From contig NZ_CP015378.1 of the NCBI RefSeq assembly GCF_001629705.1, positions 2,852,001 through 2,916,000 on the forward strand: a stretch of 64,000 nt of DNA, read 5' to 3'. The DNA is from Fictibacillus phosphorivorans. GTDB lineage: Bacteria; Bacillota; Bacilli; Bacillales; Fictibacillaceae. A program made the translations under genes and the position numbers. The notes under the pieces are model-generated. The model was not told the origin of the DNA, searched no databases, and saw only the letters and a program-made list of their open reading frames with translations. Within the stretch, counting starts at the first letter, position 1. Each line of letters begins with the position of its first letter. Shown here piece by piece: positions 17,753 to 29,074 of this stretch.

Positions 17753-18402
17753 CTGTTCAATTCATCGACATACAATGTCCCATCTTCATTCAGTGTACAG
17801 AAAGAAATGTTTTTGATCTCTTTAAACCCAACTTTCTTTAATTCCTGTCTTAACCAAAAAGACGTCTTATCCATCTTTTCAAGGTTATCTTCTAATATTT
17901 TTCCATCCAAAATGAGAGGCATAATCATTTGAATCGGTGTATTTTCGGATTCCTCGTCCTTTTTTATAATAGAAAGCTTTCCTGTTGTTTCTAAAATTCC
18001 AAATTCAACCTCGTTCAAACTTCTAATATTATTCTCACGTAATTGTGTTAAAAGATCATCAAAATTGTATCGCTGCTTCTTCATCTCATGCTCATCCACC
18101 TGTCCTTCTTTAATGATCAAAGAAGGTTTACCGTCTACGATCTCTCTCATTCTTCTGCTCTTTAATGAGATGAGTGCCAATATGAGCTGAATGCTCAGCA
18201 AAACAAAGATGGATACGAGGGAATTCAACATTGGAATCGTAGGATCTTCGATTGAGATTACTGCTAACTCTGCAATCATGATTGAGACTACAAAGTCGAT
18301 GATAGATAACTTTCCCATCTCTCGCTTACCCATCATTCGAAAGATGACCATGATTAAGAAGTAAATAAAAAGCGTTCTAAATATAACCGTATACAGTTCC
18401 AT
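17743..18402 (-). CDS. yrbG: DUF421 family membrane protein YrbG
   Basis: 219-aa YetF/DUF421 protein with three N-terminal transmembrane segments (to about residue 80: VIFRTLFIYFLIMVIFRMMG, FVVSIMIAELAVI, FVLLSIQLILALISL) and a soluble C-terminal domain. That domain carries the GKPSLIIKEGQVDEHEMKKQ and LDGKILEDNLEKMDKTSFWL motifs of the family. Relatives include the spore germination-related YetF/YdfR-type proteins, but function is unknown. Adjacent to spoVB, as in B. subtilis. Confidence 0.88.
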   Translation of the reverse strand: MELYTVIFRTLFIYFLIMVIFRMMGKREMGKLSIIDFVVSIMIAELAVISIEDPTIPMLNSLVSIFVLLSIQLILALISLKSRRMREIVDGKPSLIIKEGQVDEHEMKKQRYNFDDLLTQLRENNIRSLNEVEFGILETTGKLSIIKKDEESENTPIQMIMPLILDGKILEDNLEKMDKTSFWLRQELKKVGFKEIKNISFCTLNEDGTLYVDELNSKK

Positions 18403-18594
18403 GATTCCCCTCCTTCCGCAGGTCGATCTAAGTTCATTCCATTAGTTAGTGTGGCACAGATATGAAAAAACATGATACGAAGGTTTTGCCAAATAAACCA
18501 ATGGAAACGAAAGGGAAAATAACTTGCTTGTACTTCTATTTTTTACGGTGTCTGAATAAAGTATAAAGAAAGCTTCTAGGGATAAGGAGGATTA

Positions 18595-18987
18595 ATGATG
18601 GGGATTAAACACATGGCTTCTTCTATGGGACGGGGTCTGATCGCTGTACTTTTAATGATTATGCTTTGCAGTTTAGTGCTCTCACTTTTGCTGCGTTTTA
18701 CTGGACTAACAGAAGCGTCGTTGAAATGGGTGACAGTGGGTCTTTCGTTTTTATCATTATTTATAGGTGGATTGATTTCGGGTAAAAAAGGTCAGAGTAA
18801 AGGTTGGCTGTTAGGTGGGGGTACAAGTCTTTTGTTTTCTTTTCTCGTATTTCTTATTCAATACTTAGGCTATCAGAGTACGTTCAACTCCTCTCAGTAT
18901 ATGTATCACGCTCTTTTTCTTTTATTAGCAATCATCGGTGGAATCATGGGTGTTAACTTCAGCAGTCATAAACAAACATATAAATAA
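18595..18987 (+). CDS. yrzE: TIGR04086-type small membrane protein YrzE
   Basis: 130-aa integral membrane protein with four hydrophobic segments separated by short loops (for example LIAVLLMIMLCSLVLSLLL, and GLSFLSLFIGGLISGKKGQ). It fits the TIGR04086/YrzE family of unknown function found next to yajC-tgt in bacilli. AAGGAGG is four bases before the first ATG and seven before the second, so either may be used. Confidence 0.8.
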   Translation: MMGIKHMASSMGRGLIAVLLMIMLCSLVLSLLLRFTGLTEASLKWVTVGLSFLSLFIGGLISGKKGQSKGWLLGGGTSLLFSFLVFLIQYLGYQSTFNSSQYMYHALFLLLAIIGGIMGVNFSSHKQTYK

Positions 18988-19012
18988 GACCCGTATGAAC
19001 GGGTCTTTTTGT
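18987..19012. terminator. Bidirectional terminator between yrzE and yajC
   Basis: AGACCCGT and ACGGGTCT form a tight hairpin followed by TTTTTG. It sits between converging stop codons. Confidence 0.8.
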
Positions 19013-19284
19013 TATAGTACTGCTTCTTCTTTTACTTCACGGATCGCATTACGATCAAATGTTAACTTTGCGCCATCGTTCGAACGAATAACAGCGATGT
19101 TATCATCGATGCTATCTAGTGTTCCGTGTAATCCACCGATCGTTACAACTTTGTCTCCCTTTTTAAGGTTAGACTGCATCTCACGAACCGCTTTTTGTCT
19201 CTTTTGCTGCGGTCGGATCAACAGAAAATAAAAAATTGCAAACATCAAGATAATCGGCAATATTCCTCCAAGACTTCCACCCAT
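19012..19284 (-). CDS. yajC: Preprotein translocase subunit YajC
   Basis: Single-span membrane protein (helix IILMFAIFYFLLI, about residues 10-23) with the signature RPQQKRQKAVREMQSNLKKGD and GDKVVTIGGLHGTL; 90 aa. It associates with SecDF. It is the last gene of a queA-tgt-yajC run and lies near secDF, the usual bacillar order. Confidence 0.95.
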   Translation of the reverse strand: MGGSLGGILPIILMFAIFYFLLIRPQQKRQKAVREMQSNLKKGDKVVTIGGLHGTLDSIDDNIAVIRSNDGAKLTFDRNAIREVKEEAVL

Positions 19285-19325
19285 ACTATTTCACCCCTTT
19301 CTATAAGTTAAACTCAAAATTCCAT

Positions 19326-21514
<2,189 letters not shown>

Positions 21515-21574
21515 GTGATGTATTCCTGCTTTCTGTATAGCACTTTTCTAAGTAATCTTTGCTCAATTCATCAT

Positions 21575-21700
21575 GATAAGTTGATTGGCACGCAGAGTGT
21601 GAGACTCCTAAAAGCGCATAGCGCTAGGAGGCTCACCGCACACCCCGAAGAAAGCGAGCAACCCGGAGTGAAAATCAACCACTTCAAGAACAAAGTTGCA
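21575..21700 (-). repeat. Interspersed palindromic repeat, copy C (class 2, internally deleted)
   Basis: Reverse orientation. The outer arms AGTTGATTGG and AAAATCAACCACTTCAAGAA are present, as is the class 2 stem (CTCCTAAAAGCGCATAGCGC then TAGGAGGCTCACC). Relative to copy A it lacks about 30 bp between the two AGGAGTCTC direct repeats, so the central hairpin runs straight into the outer arm. Located between queA and yrzS. Confidence 0.8.
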
Positions 21701-21707
21701 TAACTTT

Positions 21708-21899
21708 CTATTTAAATCGACCTATGATCATGAAGATCAAGGAAAGTACAACACTAATGATAATGGACGTCATGATTGGAAAATAGACAGTCGTGTTTCC
21801 TTTTTTCCAAACCATATCACCAGGAAGTTTACCTATATACGTCCCTACTAATCCTATAATAATTAGAACGATTCCTGCAACGATTAACAGTCGGTTCAA
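21708..21899 (-). CDS. yrzS: DUF2905 family small membrane protein YrzS
   Basis: 63-aa protein with two transmembrane segments ([20 protein letters not shown] and [18 protein letters not shown]) joined by [19 protein letters not shown], the DUF2905 signature. It uses a TTG start that overlaps the ruvB stop codon, with GGAGG ten bases upstream, so translation is probably coupled. Function unknown; same position as in B. subtilis. Confidence 0.88.
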   Translation of the reverse strand: MNRLLIVAGIVLIIIGLVGTYIGKLPGDMVWKKGNTTVYFPIMTSIIISVVLSLIFMIIGRFK

Positions 21900-22897
21900 T
21901 CCGCGGACGCCTCCAGTCCAAAGTATTGATAGGCCTGTTCTGTAACCATGCGTCCACGTGGAGTACGTTGTAAGAAACCAATCTGAAGAAGATAAGGTTC
22001 ATAGACATCTTCAATCGTCATTGATTCTTCACCAATTGTAGCCGAAATGGTCTCTAGACCTACAGGACCGCCTTTATACGTGTGAATGATCCCTAGTAAT
22101 AATTTATGGTCAATATGGTCTAAACCTAAACGGTCTACTTGCAGAAGCTCCAAAGCTTTCTGACAGATCGGCAATGAAATCGTATCCTTGCCTTCAACCT
22201 GCACAAAGTCCCTTACTCGGCGTAACAACCGGTTAGCAATCCTTGGAGTACCTCTTGATCTTCTCGCAATCTCTTCTGCTGATAGATCATCTACTCTTAC
22301 CCCAAAAACGTCTCCAGTACGTCTTACGATTTCTCCAAGCTCATCGGGCTTATAATATTCCAGCCTTGCGAGCACACCAAAACGATCACGAAGAGGAGCT
22401 GATAATGACCCCGCTCTTGTGGTAGCACCAATCAAAGTGAAAGGAGGTAAATCTAACCTCACAGACCTAGCAACCTCTCCTTTTCCAATCACGATATCTA
22501 AACAAAAATCTTCCATTGCAGAATATAGAATCTCTTCAATCGCACGGGATAATCGGTGGATTTCATCAATAAATAAAACATCACCTGGTTCTAAAGAGGT
22601 CAAGATGGCTGCTAAATCCCCTGGACGTTCAATAGCTGGTCCGCTTGTTGTCCTCAAATTAACTTCCATCTCGTTTGCAATGATCGATGCCAATGTTGTC
22701 TTCCCTAGACCAGGAGGACCATACAACAATACATGATCAAGAGGTTCGTTGCGAATCTTTGCCGCTTTAATAAAGATCCGCAAATTGTCCTTTACAGAGG
22801 TTTGTCCGATATACTCGTCTAAAAGTTCAGGGCGCAGGCTTAACTCGATATTTGCTTCATCTTGACGTTCTTCTGAAGAAACAATTCTCTCTTCCAT
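21896..22897 (-). CDS. ruvB: Holliday junction branch-migration helicase RuvB
   Basis: AAA+ motor of the RuvAB complex; 333 aa. Walker A is GPPGLGKTT near residue 60, Walker B is LFIDEIHRL near 109, sensor 1 GATTRAGSL near 155, and the C-terminal winged helix ends with [13 protein letters not shown]. It follows ruvA by 14 bases. Confidence 0.98.
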   Translation of the reverse strand: MEERIVSSEERQDEANIELSLRPELLDEYIGQTSVKDNLRIFIKAAKIRNEPLDHVLLYGPPGLGKTTLASIIANEMEVNLRTTSGPAIERPGDLAAILTSLEPGDVLFIDEIHRLSRAIEEILYSAMEDFCLDIVIGKGEVARSVRLDLPPFTLIGATTRAGSLSAPLRDRFGVLARLEYYKPDELGEIVRRTGDVFGVRVDDLSAEEIARRSRGTPRIANRLLRRVRDFVQVEGKDTISLPICQKALELLQVDRLGLDHIDHKLLLGIIHTYKGGPVGLETISATIGEESMTIEDVYEPYLLQIGFLQRTPRGRMVTEQAYQYFGLEASAD

Positions 22898-22911
22898 ACA
22901 TCCTCACGTCC

Positions 22912-23505
22912 TTATGAATTCATTAACTTCTTCAATGCAGCTTTAACATATTCGTTGGCTGACATCTTCTCTTTTTTTAGTTCAGGCAGAATTTTTTGAA
23001 TCTCTTTTCTGCCATATCCTAAGACTGCAAGAGCCTCAAGTGCTTCATCAAGTTCATCACTCTCAGGTTCTACATCTGCGAATAGTCCATCCGTAAACTC
23101 AGCATCTGCGAAGATTGAGATCTTCCCTTTCAGATCTAAGATCATCTGACGAGCTGTCTTCTTTCCTACACCAGGAAACTTCGTTAGGAACTTTTCATCT
23201 TCTTGTTCGATCGCATTGACCACTTGTTCAGGCTGACCAAAGGCAACGATCGCTAATGCTCCTTTTGGGCCAATTCCTGACACGTTCAATAGTTTTAAGA
23301 ACAAGTCACGTTCTTTTCTGTTCTTGAAGCCGTAAAGAGCAAGTATATCCTCACGAACATATTGATACGTATATACCGTCTTTTGATCGTTCAGTTTATA
23401 GATAAATGGATTGGGACATAAAATTTTATATCCAATTCCATTATTGTTAATAACAATATATTCTGCGGTTATGTAATCTACATTTCCAGAAATACTTTCA
23501 ATCAA
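22912..23505 (-). CDS. ruvA: Holliday junction-binding protein RuvA
   Basis: Tetrameric DNA-junction binding subunit that loads RuvB; 197 aa. N-terminal OB-fold ([20 protein letters not shown]), two HhH motifs ([17 protein letters not shown] near residue 72 and [20 protein letters not shown] near 107), and a C-terminal domain III ([19 protein letters not shown]) that contacts RuvB. In B. subtilis bofC precedes it; no bofC is seen here. Confidence 0.97.
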   Translation of the reverse strand: MIESISGNVDYITAEYIVINNNGIGYKILCPNPFIYKLNDQKTVYTYQYVREDILALYGFKNRKERDLFLKLLNVSGIGPKGALAIVAFGQPEQVVNAIEQEDEKFLTKFPGVGKKTARQMILDLKGKISIFADAEFTDGLFADVEPESDELDEALEALAVLGYGRKEIQKILPELKKEKMSANEYVKAALKKLMNS

Positions 23506-23638
23506 TTTCTTCTCTCCCTAACGCTAAACACGAGCGTATGTTTCTATTGCTTATTGTATCATAGGCTCCCTCTTAATTCCTTATAAAAAGTGAATTTGAT
23601 TTCTCTAAAAGCATCTTATGAGATACCTTATTTTAAAT

Positions 23639-23717
23639 GCTGTTTACGAAATCCCTTGTTGATTTTTAATTTCCTAGGCTACTCGCTTTCTATGGTGAAC
23701 CACAATTCATTCGCTCC
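23639..23717 (+). repeat. Decayed remnant of the interspersed palindromic repeat (copy I)
   Basis: GCTGTTTACGAAA, GTTGATTTT, TAGGCTACTCGCTTTC and GGTGAACCACAATTC follow in the same order and spacing as the left half of class 1 copies. Many substitutions are present and the right half is missing. Confidence 0.55.
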
Positions 23718-23739
23718 ACTAAATTAATTAGATTCACAA

Positions 23740-23789
23740 CAAAAAAAAGAACTGTACAAAAGTTGATTTAACTTCTGACAGTTCTTTTA
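23740..23789 (-). terminator. Terminator of the safA/coxA-like unit
   Basis: Minus-strand AAAGAACTGT (about 23787-23778) pairs with ACAGTTCTTT (about 23755-23746) with an inner AGAAGTT/AACTTTT pairing, followed by a T run. Confidence 0.85.
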
Positions 23790-23791
23790 TA

Positions 23792-24379
23792 CTAGCGGTT
23801 GTTTTCGAAAGGACGTTTTATCGCATTTCCAAGGTCACTGCCGGCATTTACGATATCGTTGCTAATTCCGCGAACATCTGATTCAACTTCCGTGTAAGCA
23901 CGGCCATCTCGCAGATTGTTATCAACGTTCTCAATGCGGTTAACCATATTTCGATCAGCTACGATCTTCACGTCACGATTTGGTGCCAATTTTGAAGTGA
24001 TCTCTCTAACTTTGTTAGTTAGTTCGGTCTTCTTCTTTTTATCCGTGTCTATTCCTACAATGACGTTGTTATCCTCAAGAATAACGTGAGCATCGTCTAC
24101 ACCCCGGATGTCATTGACATTTTTCGCAATTCGTTCAGCAAGTTTACCATCATAATCTTCATGGTATGTGGCAGTATGATCATTTACATCTCGATCAGTC
24201 ATATCAGTTATGAATCCATTACCCCGGTCAAGGTCACCACGATTATCTCCCTCATTAGAGTAATATCCAATCGGTCGAACATCGTTGTCATTCTTATCCT
24301 GAGATTCATTTACACCGTTACAGCCTACGAGACCTACAGCTAGGATTGTTACGGTAAGTGATTTCCCTAAAAAGTTCAA
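23792..24379 (-). CDS. YhcN/YlaJ-family sporulation lipoprotein, CoxA-like
   Basis: 195 aa. N-terminal lipoprotein signal with lipobox AVGLVGC (Cys20), an acidic/Asn-rich linker, then the YhcN/YlaJ domain (about residues 75-145: KLAERIAKNVNDIRGVDDA, HVILEDNNVIVGID, VREITSKLAP). The start is TTG with AAAGGAGG eight bases upstream. The location next to safA and ruvA corresponds to B. subtilis coxA (yrbB), a spore cortex-associated protein, so orthology is likely but not certain. Probably transferred to the forespore or cortex membrane. Confidence 0.82.
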   Translation of the reverse strand: MNFLGKSLTVTILAVGLVGCNGVNESQDKNDNDVRPIGYYSNEGDNRGDLDRGNGFITDMTDRDVNDHTATYHEDYDGKLAERIAKNVNDIRGVDDAHVILEDNNVIVGIDTDKKKKTELTNKVREITSKLAPNRDVKIVADRNMVNRIENVDNNLRDGRAYTEVESDVRGISNDIVNAGSDLGNAIKRPFENNR

Positions 24380-24451
24380 TGGAAAAACCTCCTTTCACCA
24401 TTAGCTTGGCAGAAGAAGGCTCTAAATAATCTGTTAAATGTAGGATGATTG

Positions 24452-25432
24452 TTAACTCATTCTCTTCATTATCTTTTCGATAAACTTTTTTCTGTGAGAA
24501 AAATCACGCAAAGTAAACCTCGTTACGGCATCGATCATTTCTTTGTCCCCCGTTTTAAGGGCCCTATTCCATTCTCGATAGAGATCCGTGGGGAATACCA
24601 GACTAATTACAAACCATCTTTTGGTAAACCATTTTAAGAAATCTTCATTCCCTACCTCTTCCATCGTTTCATACGACCAATGCCAAAATGGTAAGATACG
24701 ATTGGCGTACTGTAACCAGTCAAAAGCTTGAGGAACTGCTGCAAAAAGATCAAAATCAATCAGGTACGTATCTTTTTCTTTATATTTCACAAAATTATGT
24801 GGAGCAACATCCCCATGTGTGATCTCTTTTTTCTTGTACGCTTTATTCTCTAACTTTTCAACAGCTTCATGATCAAAGTGGTTTAGACTCCATTCTCCCC
24901 ACATGATGATTTCTGAAATTAAAGGACGCATCTGGTGATTCCAATTTGCTGATCTTGCATGAAATTTAAAAGCATCCAGTCTGTCACTCCACTTCTTAAA
25001 TAAAGAGTACGATGACAATTGTTCATAGAGAGGTAACGGTATATTTTTTGAAAAAGAATGAAAACGGCTAATCGCCTCTACTCCAGCTTTGACATCGTCC
25101 TTATTTCCAAAATGAAGACCTTCTCCCTTATAAAATGGCATGATCGCCCAAATGTATTTTCCGAATTGAACCGTTTTTTTCTGGTTTGGATATGATGTAT
25201 ACGTTCCCATTATCCTCTGTTTTTGGCCATGATATAATTTAGAGAGCTTTAATTGCTTGTTGCATGTTTCTGACCTGCTAAACCCTTTTAAAACAAACTT
25301 TCCTTGCTTGGTTTTAATCCAAATAACGTTCTCTCGAAAAAAGCCAAAGTCGATCACTTCAAGACCCAGTTCATTCATCTTTTTTAAAAAAAGACGATCC
25401 CCTTGGAAATCGTCCCTTACGTCCCTATTCAT
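24452..25432 (-). CDS. CotS-like spore-coat kinase-fold protein
   Basis: About 326 aa, aminoglycoside-phosphotransferase/CotS type. It keeps the kinase catalytic loop HGDVAPHNF (near residue 220) and the metal-binding DFD (YLIDFDLFAAVPQAFDWL). The N-lobe Lys is probably in GKFVLKGF. The ATG at 25432 overlaps the safA stop codon (ATGAATAG), implying translational coupling; the longer ATG at 25462 lacks a ribosome site. The phosphorylated substrate of CotS-family proteins is not established. Link to the coat is inferred from coupling with safA. Confidence 0.8.
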   Translation of the reverse strand: MNRDVRDDFQGDRLFLKKMNELGLEVIDFGFFRENVIWIKTKQGKFVLKGFSRSETCNKQLKLSKLYHGQKQRIMGTYTSYPNQKKTVQFGKYIWAIMPFYKGEGLHFGNKDDVKAGVEAISRFHSFSKNIPLPLYEQLSSYSLFKKWSDRLDAFKFHARSANWNHQMRPLISEIIMWGEWSLNHFDHEAVEKLENKAYKKKEITHGDVAPHNFVKYKEKDTYLIDFDLFAAVPQAFDWLQYANRILPFWHWSYETMEEVGNEDFLKWFTKRWFVISLVFPTDLYREWNRALKTGDKEMIDAVTRFTLRDFSHRKKFIEKIMKRMS

Positions 25433-27002
25433 CTTCTTCCGTTTCTTCCATATAGTTCTCATCTATTTCACGAGACTGCGCTTGCGAATATGGGTTTGGC
25501 ATACCTTGTGGCATCTGCTGAGGCATACCTGGCATTCCTCCACCCTGCGGCATCATACCCATCTGACCCATTCCCGGCATTCCACCACCTTGTGGCATCA
25601 TACCCATCTGAGGCATTCCTGGCATTCCTCCACCTTGTGGCATCATACCCATCTGTGGCATTCCCGGCATTCCGCCTCCTTGTGGCATCATACCCATCTG
25701 TGGCATTCCTGGCATTCCTCCACCTTGTGGCATCATACCCATCTGACCCATCTGTGGCATTCCTGGCATTCCGCCTCCTTGTGGCATCATACCCATCTGT
25801 GGCATTCCTGGCATTCCTCCACCTTGTGGCATCATACCCATCTGACCCATCTGTGGCATTCCTGGCATTCCGCCTCCTTGTGGCATCATACCCATCTGGC
25901 CCATCTGTGGCATTCCACTATATCCTTGAGGCATACCCATAGGCATCATACCCATCGATCCTGGCTGTTGCATACCCATCTGCATATCCTGCATTTGTTG
26001 TTGACCACCAGGTGTGTATTCTCCTGAAGGCATTTGGTCCATATCTGAATCAGGATATTCTCCAAAAGGCATAGAACCTCCTTGTTGCATGCCACCTCCA
26101 CCTTGTGGATATCCACCACCGTAGAGTTGTGGCATTCCACTGAATCCTTGTGGAGGCATCATTCCATAGCCTTGAGGCATTTGAGAATACGTTTGAGGTT
26201 TTGGAAACATTGAAGGCATCGAACCATACATGTTCTGCATCATTCCAGATGACTCTTCCATTAAAAATGGATGTTTATTTGGCGCATATCCATCTTTACC
26301 TGCATATATCCCGTGTTTGCTCGCCACGTTTGGCTGGTTTGCTATGTTTGGCTGGTTTGCTATGTTTGGCTGGTTTGCCATATTTGGCATGTTCGCTATG
26401 TTTGGTTGATTTGCCATATTAGGCATGTTCGCTATGTTTGGTTGCTGATTCGAATATCCCATCGGTACATAATGCCCTAGGTTTGACGATTCCACCATTC
26501 CAGCAAAGTCCTTATCATGAATAGGTGCCATAGGCGCCTTCATCGGTGCTTTCATCGGTTGGTCTTTTAACATTGGAACATCTTTTTTCATAGGCACGTC
26601 TTTTTTCATTGGCACATCATTTTTCATTGGTGCATCTTTTTTCATCGGTGCATCTTTCTTTTCCATCTTAGTTGGTGCTGGTTTTAATGGCGCAGGCTTC
26701 ATTGGTGCCGGCTTCATTTCTTGCTTTACCGGTGCTGGTTTCTTTGGAGCAGGCTTAACCGGTGCTGGCTTCGGAGCCTCTTGAACTGGTGCAATTGGTT
26801 TCGGTTTTTCTTTAATCGGAACAATAGGCTGTTCTTTCTTCATACCAGGCATCTTGATCGGGATCTTAATCTTTTCCCCCCGTTCAATTACATCTGTTTT
26901 TGAGAAACCTGGATTTGCTTTTCTTAATTCATTTACTGGTACATCGTATTTTTCAGCAATCTTATCGAGTGTGTCCCCTTTTTGCACAATGTGTATTCTC
27001 AC
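25425..27002 (-). CDS. safA: Spore coat assembly protein SafA
   Basis: Coat morphogenetic protein bridging cortex and inner coat; 525 aa. Residues 1-50 are one LysM domain (IHIVQKGDTLDKIAEKYDVP, ending GEKIKIPI). A Pro/Lys/Ala-rich stretch follows, then three repeat tracts: KKDVPM-type (residues about 112-146), NIANMPNMANQP-type (about 184-229), and eight GMMPQGGGMPGMPQM-type units (about 359-497). The acidic end is EETEEDE. The start is GTG at 27002 with GGAGGGAG nine bases upstream; a longer reading to 27083 lacks a ribosome site. A SigE-like -10 (CATATACT) is upstream. Confidence 0.93.
   Translation of the reverse strand: MRIHIVQKGDTLDKIAEKYDVPVNELRKANPGFSKTDVIERGEKIKIPIKMPGMKKEQPIVPIKEKPKPIAPVQEAPKPAPVKPAPKKPAPVKQEMKPAPMKPAPLKPAPTKMEKKDAPMKKDAPMKNDVPMKKDVPMKKDVPMLKDQPMKAPMKAPMAPIHDKDFAGMVESSNLGHYVPMGYSNQQPNIANMPNMANQPNIANMPNMANQPNIANQPNIANQPNVASKHGIYAGKDGYAPNKHPFLMEESSGMMQNMYGSMPSMFPKPQTYSQMPQGYGMMPPQGFSGMPQLYGGGYPQGGGGMQQGGSMPFGEYPDSDMDQMPSGEYTPGGQQQMQDMQMGMQQPGSMGMMPMGMPQGYSGMPQMGQMGMMPQGGGMPGMPQMGQMGMMPQGGGMPGMPQMGMMPQGGGMPGMPQMGQMGMMPQGGGMPGMPQMGMMPQGGGMPGMPQMGMMPQGGGMPGMPQMGMMPQGGGMPGMGQMGMMPQGGGMPGMPQQMPQGMPNPYSQAQSREIDENYMEETEEDE
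25510..25925 (-). repeat. Tandem repeats within safA (Met/Gly/Pro-rich)
   Basis: Eight units of 45 or 54 nt encoding MGMMPQGGGMPGMPQ, with MGQ inserted in three of them. The DNA is nearly identical between units, mainly differing in CCTCCACC versus CCGCCTCC. Confidence 0.9.
26315..26445 (-). repeat. Second tandem repeat tract within safA (Asn/Met-rich)
   Basis: Short units of about 18 nt encoding NIANMP, NMANQP and NIANQP in succession. Confidence 0.85.
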
Positions 27003-27035
27003 GCTGCAAAACTCCCTCCTGCCAAATTTCCTTAC

Positions 27036-27043
27036 AGTATATG
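27036..27043 (-). promoter_or_regulatory. SigE-like -10 element upstream of safA
   Basis: Minus-strand CATATACT (27043-27036) fits the SigE -10 consensus, 34 bases upstream of the GTG start. The -35 region is poor, so this is tentative. Confidence 0.4.
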
Positions 27044-27138
27044 AACATTTGGGCATATTGCTACATCGTATTAGAAGTGACATTATTCCTTTATCAATTT
27101 ATGCCTCATAAAAGGAGGTTATGACAGGGGGAGAAACA

Positions 27139-28236
27139 CTACATCATCCGGTTCAATGCTGTGATTGCATATTTTTTTGTTTCTTCATCTACTTTAATTA
27201 CGTTTTCTACTTTTCCCTCTATAATATTTTTAAGTGACCATAACAAGTGTGGTAGATCTATACGATTCATCGTAAGGCATGGACAGAGATTTGGATTTAA
27301 TGAGACGATCTTCTTGTCACTGAACTGTTGAGCCAATCTGTTTACAAGATTCATCTCTGTTCCGACAGCCCAGCTTGTTCCTGGTTCTGCATGTTTGATC
27401 GTCTCAATAATAAAATGAGTAGATCCATTCAGATCACTAGCTCTTACAACCTCATGCGTACATTCTGGATGAACAATAATCTGAAACTCTGAATGATTCT
27501 CTCTAAAGTCTGCTATCTGATCTACGGTAAACTTCTCATGAACAGAACAATGCCCTTTCCATAGAATCACTTTGACTTGTTCAAGGTTCGTACCGTCAAA
27601 GATTAATTGATTCGAAATCGGATCCCAGATCGCCATATCTTCAAGTGGTACCCCGAGATCGTAAGCAGTATTCCTCCCTAGATGCTGATCGGGAAGAAAA
27701 AGCAATCTTTCTTTTTGATCGAAAGCCCAGCTTACCATCTCTTTAGCGTTTGAAGAAGTAACAGTAGCCCCGCCATTCTTCCCACAAAATGCTTTTATCT
27801 CAGCAGTTGAGTTTACATAAGTAAGTGGCAGGATCGTATCACCAAAGAGTTTTTGAAGTTCGATCCAAGCTCTTTCTGTTTGATGAATATTCGCCATATC
27901 CGCCATAGAACAACCCGCTTTCAAATCTGGCAGTATGACTATCTGATTGTCAGCGCTCAACATGTCAGCTGTTTCAGCCATAAAATGGACACCACAGAAA
28001 ACGATATAGTCAGCATCTTTATTCTCTGCAGAAATTTTGGCAAGTTGTAGAGAGTCACCTGTAACATCGGCAAATTGAACGATCTCATCTTTTTGATAAT
28101 GATGAGCGGGAAGGAACAAACGCTTTCCTAAAAGGTTCTTGATCTCATGGACCCTTGCCACCATCTCTTCCACTGACATTTTGCTATATCTTTCTGGTAA
28201 TGTATTTGTTTTAGAGAACGTTTTTAGTAACGTCAT
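27139..28236 (-). CDS. nadA: Quinolinate synthase A
   Basis: [4Fe-4S] enzyme condensing iminoaspartate and dihydroxyacetone phosphate to quinolinate; 365 aa. Candidate cluster cysteines are in [14 protein letters not shown] (near residue 110), HPECTHEVV (near 230) and PCLTMN (near 319). The ATG overlaps the end of nadC by 26 bases; the SD GGAG lies nine bases upstream. It is the last gene of the nadB-nadC-nadA operon and needs the NifS encoded opposite for its cluster. Confidence 0.97.
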   Translation of the reverse strand: MTLLKTFSKTNTLPERYSKMSVEEMVARVHEIKNLLGKRLFLPAHHYQKDEIVQFADVTGDSLQLAKISAENKDADYIVFCGVHFMAETADMLSADNQIVILPDLKAGCSMADMANIHQTERAWIELQKLFGDTILPLTYVNSTAEIKAFCGKNGGATVTSSNAKEMVSWAFDQKERLLFLPDQHLGRNTAYDLGVPLEDMAIWDPISNQLIFDGTNLEQVKVILWKGHCSVHEKFTVDQIADFRENHSEFQIIVHPECTHEVVRASDLNGSTHFIIETIKHAEPGTSWAVGTEMNLVNRLAQQFSDKKIVSLNPNLCPCLTMNRIDLPHLLWSLKNIIEGKVENVIKVDEETKKYAITALNRMM

Positions 28237-29074
28237 GTTTCACAGCTCCTTTAACATTCATGCTAATATCCAACGCTTTATAAGAGTGAGTTAAATAACC
28301 GAGAGAAATATAATCAACGCCGGTTTCACTATATTCCTTTATCTCTTCTAGAGTAATACCTCCAGAAGCTTCCGTTATAATATGTGGAGGCACATGTGTA
28401 AGTCTTTGTTTGATCTCTTCTGGACTACAGTTATCAAACATGATAATATCCGCTCCAGCTAAGACCGCTTCAATCACTTGTTCTTCTGTCTCTGTTTCGA
28501 CTTCTATCTTCACGGTGTGTCCACACTTTTCACGCGCCGTTTCAACTGCATCACGAATAGAAGGAAATCCCGCTAAGTGATTATCTTTCAGCATGATGGT
28601 GTCATAGAGTCCGAACCTGTGGTTGAATCCTCCCCCACATCGTACCGCATACTTTTCAAACATCCTTAGTCCCGGTGTCGTCTTTCTTGTATCACAAATT
28701 CGAGTTTCACCTTCGCAAGAAGACACCGCTTTTGCAGTTAACTTCGCTATACCAGACAGACGTTGTAACAGGTTCAGTATGACTCTTTCTCCAGACAAGA
28801 CACTTTGTCTTCTACCTGTTATCTCAGCTAACACTGTTCCTCTGTCAAACCTTTCTCCATCATTAACAAAGATACTCGTTTGAACCGTCTGATCGATCAG
28901 TTCATATCCGATAGACAAAATTTGCGCACCAGCCATTACTCCATTTTCTTTTGCGATAATGGTTGCGGTCACTTCTGTATGATCTTCAAAAAGAGACGCT
29001 GACAAGTCCCCTGATCCGATATCTTCAATTAAAAATTCCTGCAGCTGTTTTTTCAGCAATAATGGATTCATCAT
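28211..29074 (-). CDS. nadC: Nicotinate-nucleotide pyrophosphorylase (quinolinate phosphoribosyltransferase)
   Basis: Converts quinolinate + PRPP to nicotinate mononucleotide; 287 aa. Conserved: [13 protein letters not shown] near residue 16, [19 protein letters not shown] near 131, [20 protein letters not shown] near 153, and [14 protein letters not shown] near 240. The ATG follows AAGGAG by eight bases and lies inside the 3' end of nadB (50-base overlap), so translation is coupled. Confidence 0.97.
   Translation of the reverse strand: MMNPLLLKKQLQEFLIEDIGSGDLSASLFEDHTEVTATIIAKENGVMAGAQILSIGYELIDQTVQTSIFVNDGERFDRGTVLAEITGRRQSVLSGERVILNLLQRLSGIAKLTAKAVSSCEGETRICDTRKTTPGLRMFEKYAVRCGGGFNHRFGLYDTIMLKDNHLAGFPSIRDAVETAREKCGHTVKIEVETETEEQVIEAVLAGADIIMFDNCSPEEIKQRLTHVPPHIITEASGGITLEEIKEYSETGVDYISLGYLTHSYKALDISMNVKGAVKHDVTKNVL

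Noticed and set aside
25510..25925. Regular spacing of repeats resembling a CRISPR array
   Set aside because: Units are contiguous, coding, in frame, without unique spacers; they are safA protein repeats.
25257..26027. Long plus-strand ORF rich in His/Trp/Leu repeats, and another rich in Ala/Ser/Tyr/Leu
   Set aside because: They are the antisense image of the safA tandem repeats; no SD, no family, and safA is clearly the real gene.
27003..27083. N-terminal extension of safA
   Set aside because: No ribosome site; LysM begins directly after the GTG at 27002, which has GGAGGGAG upstream.
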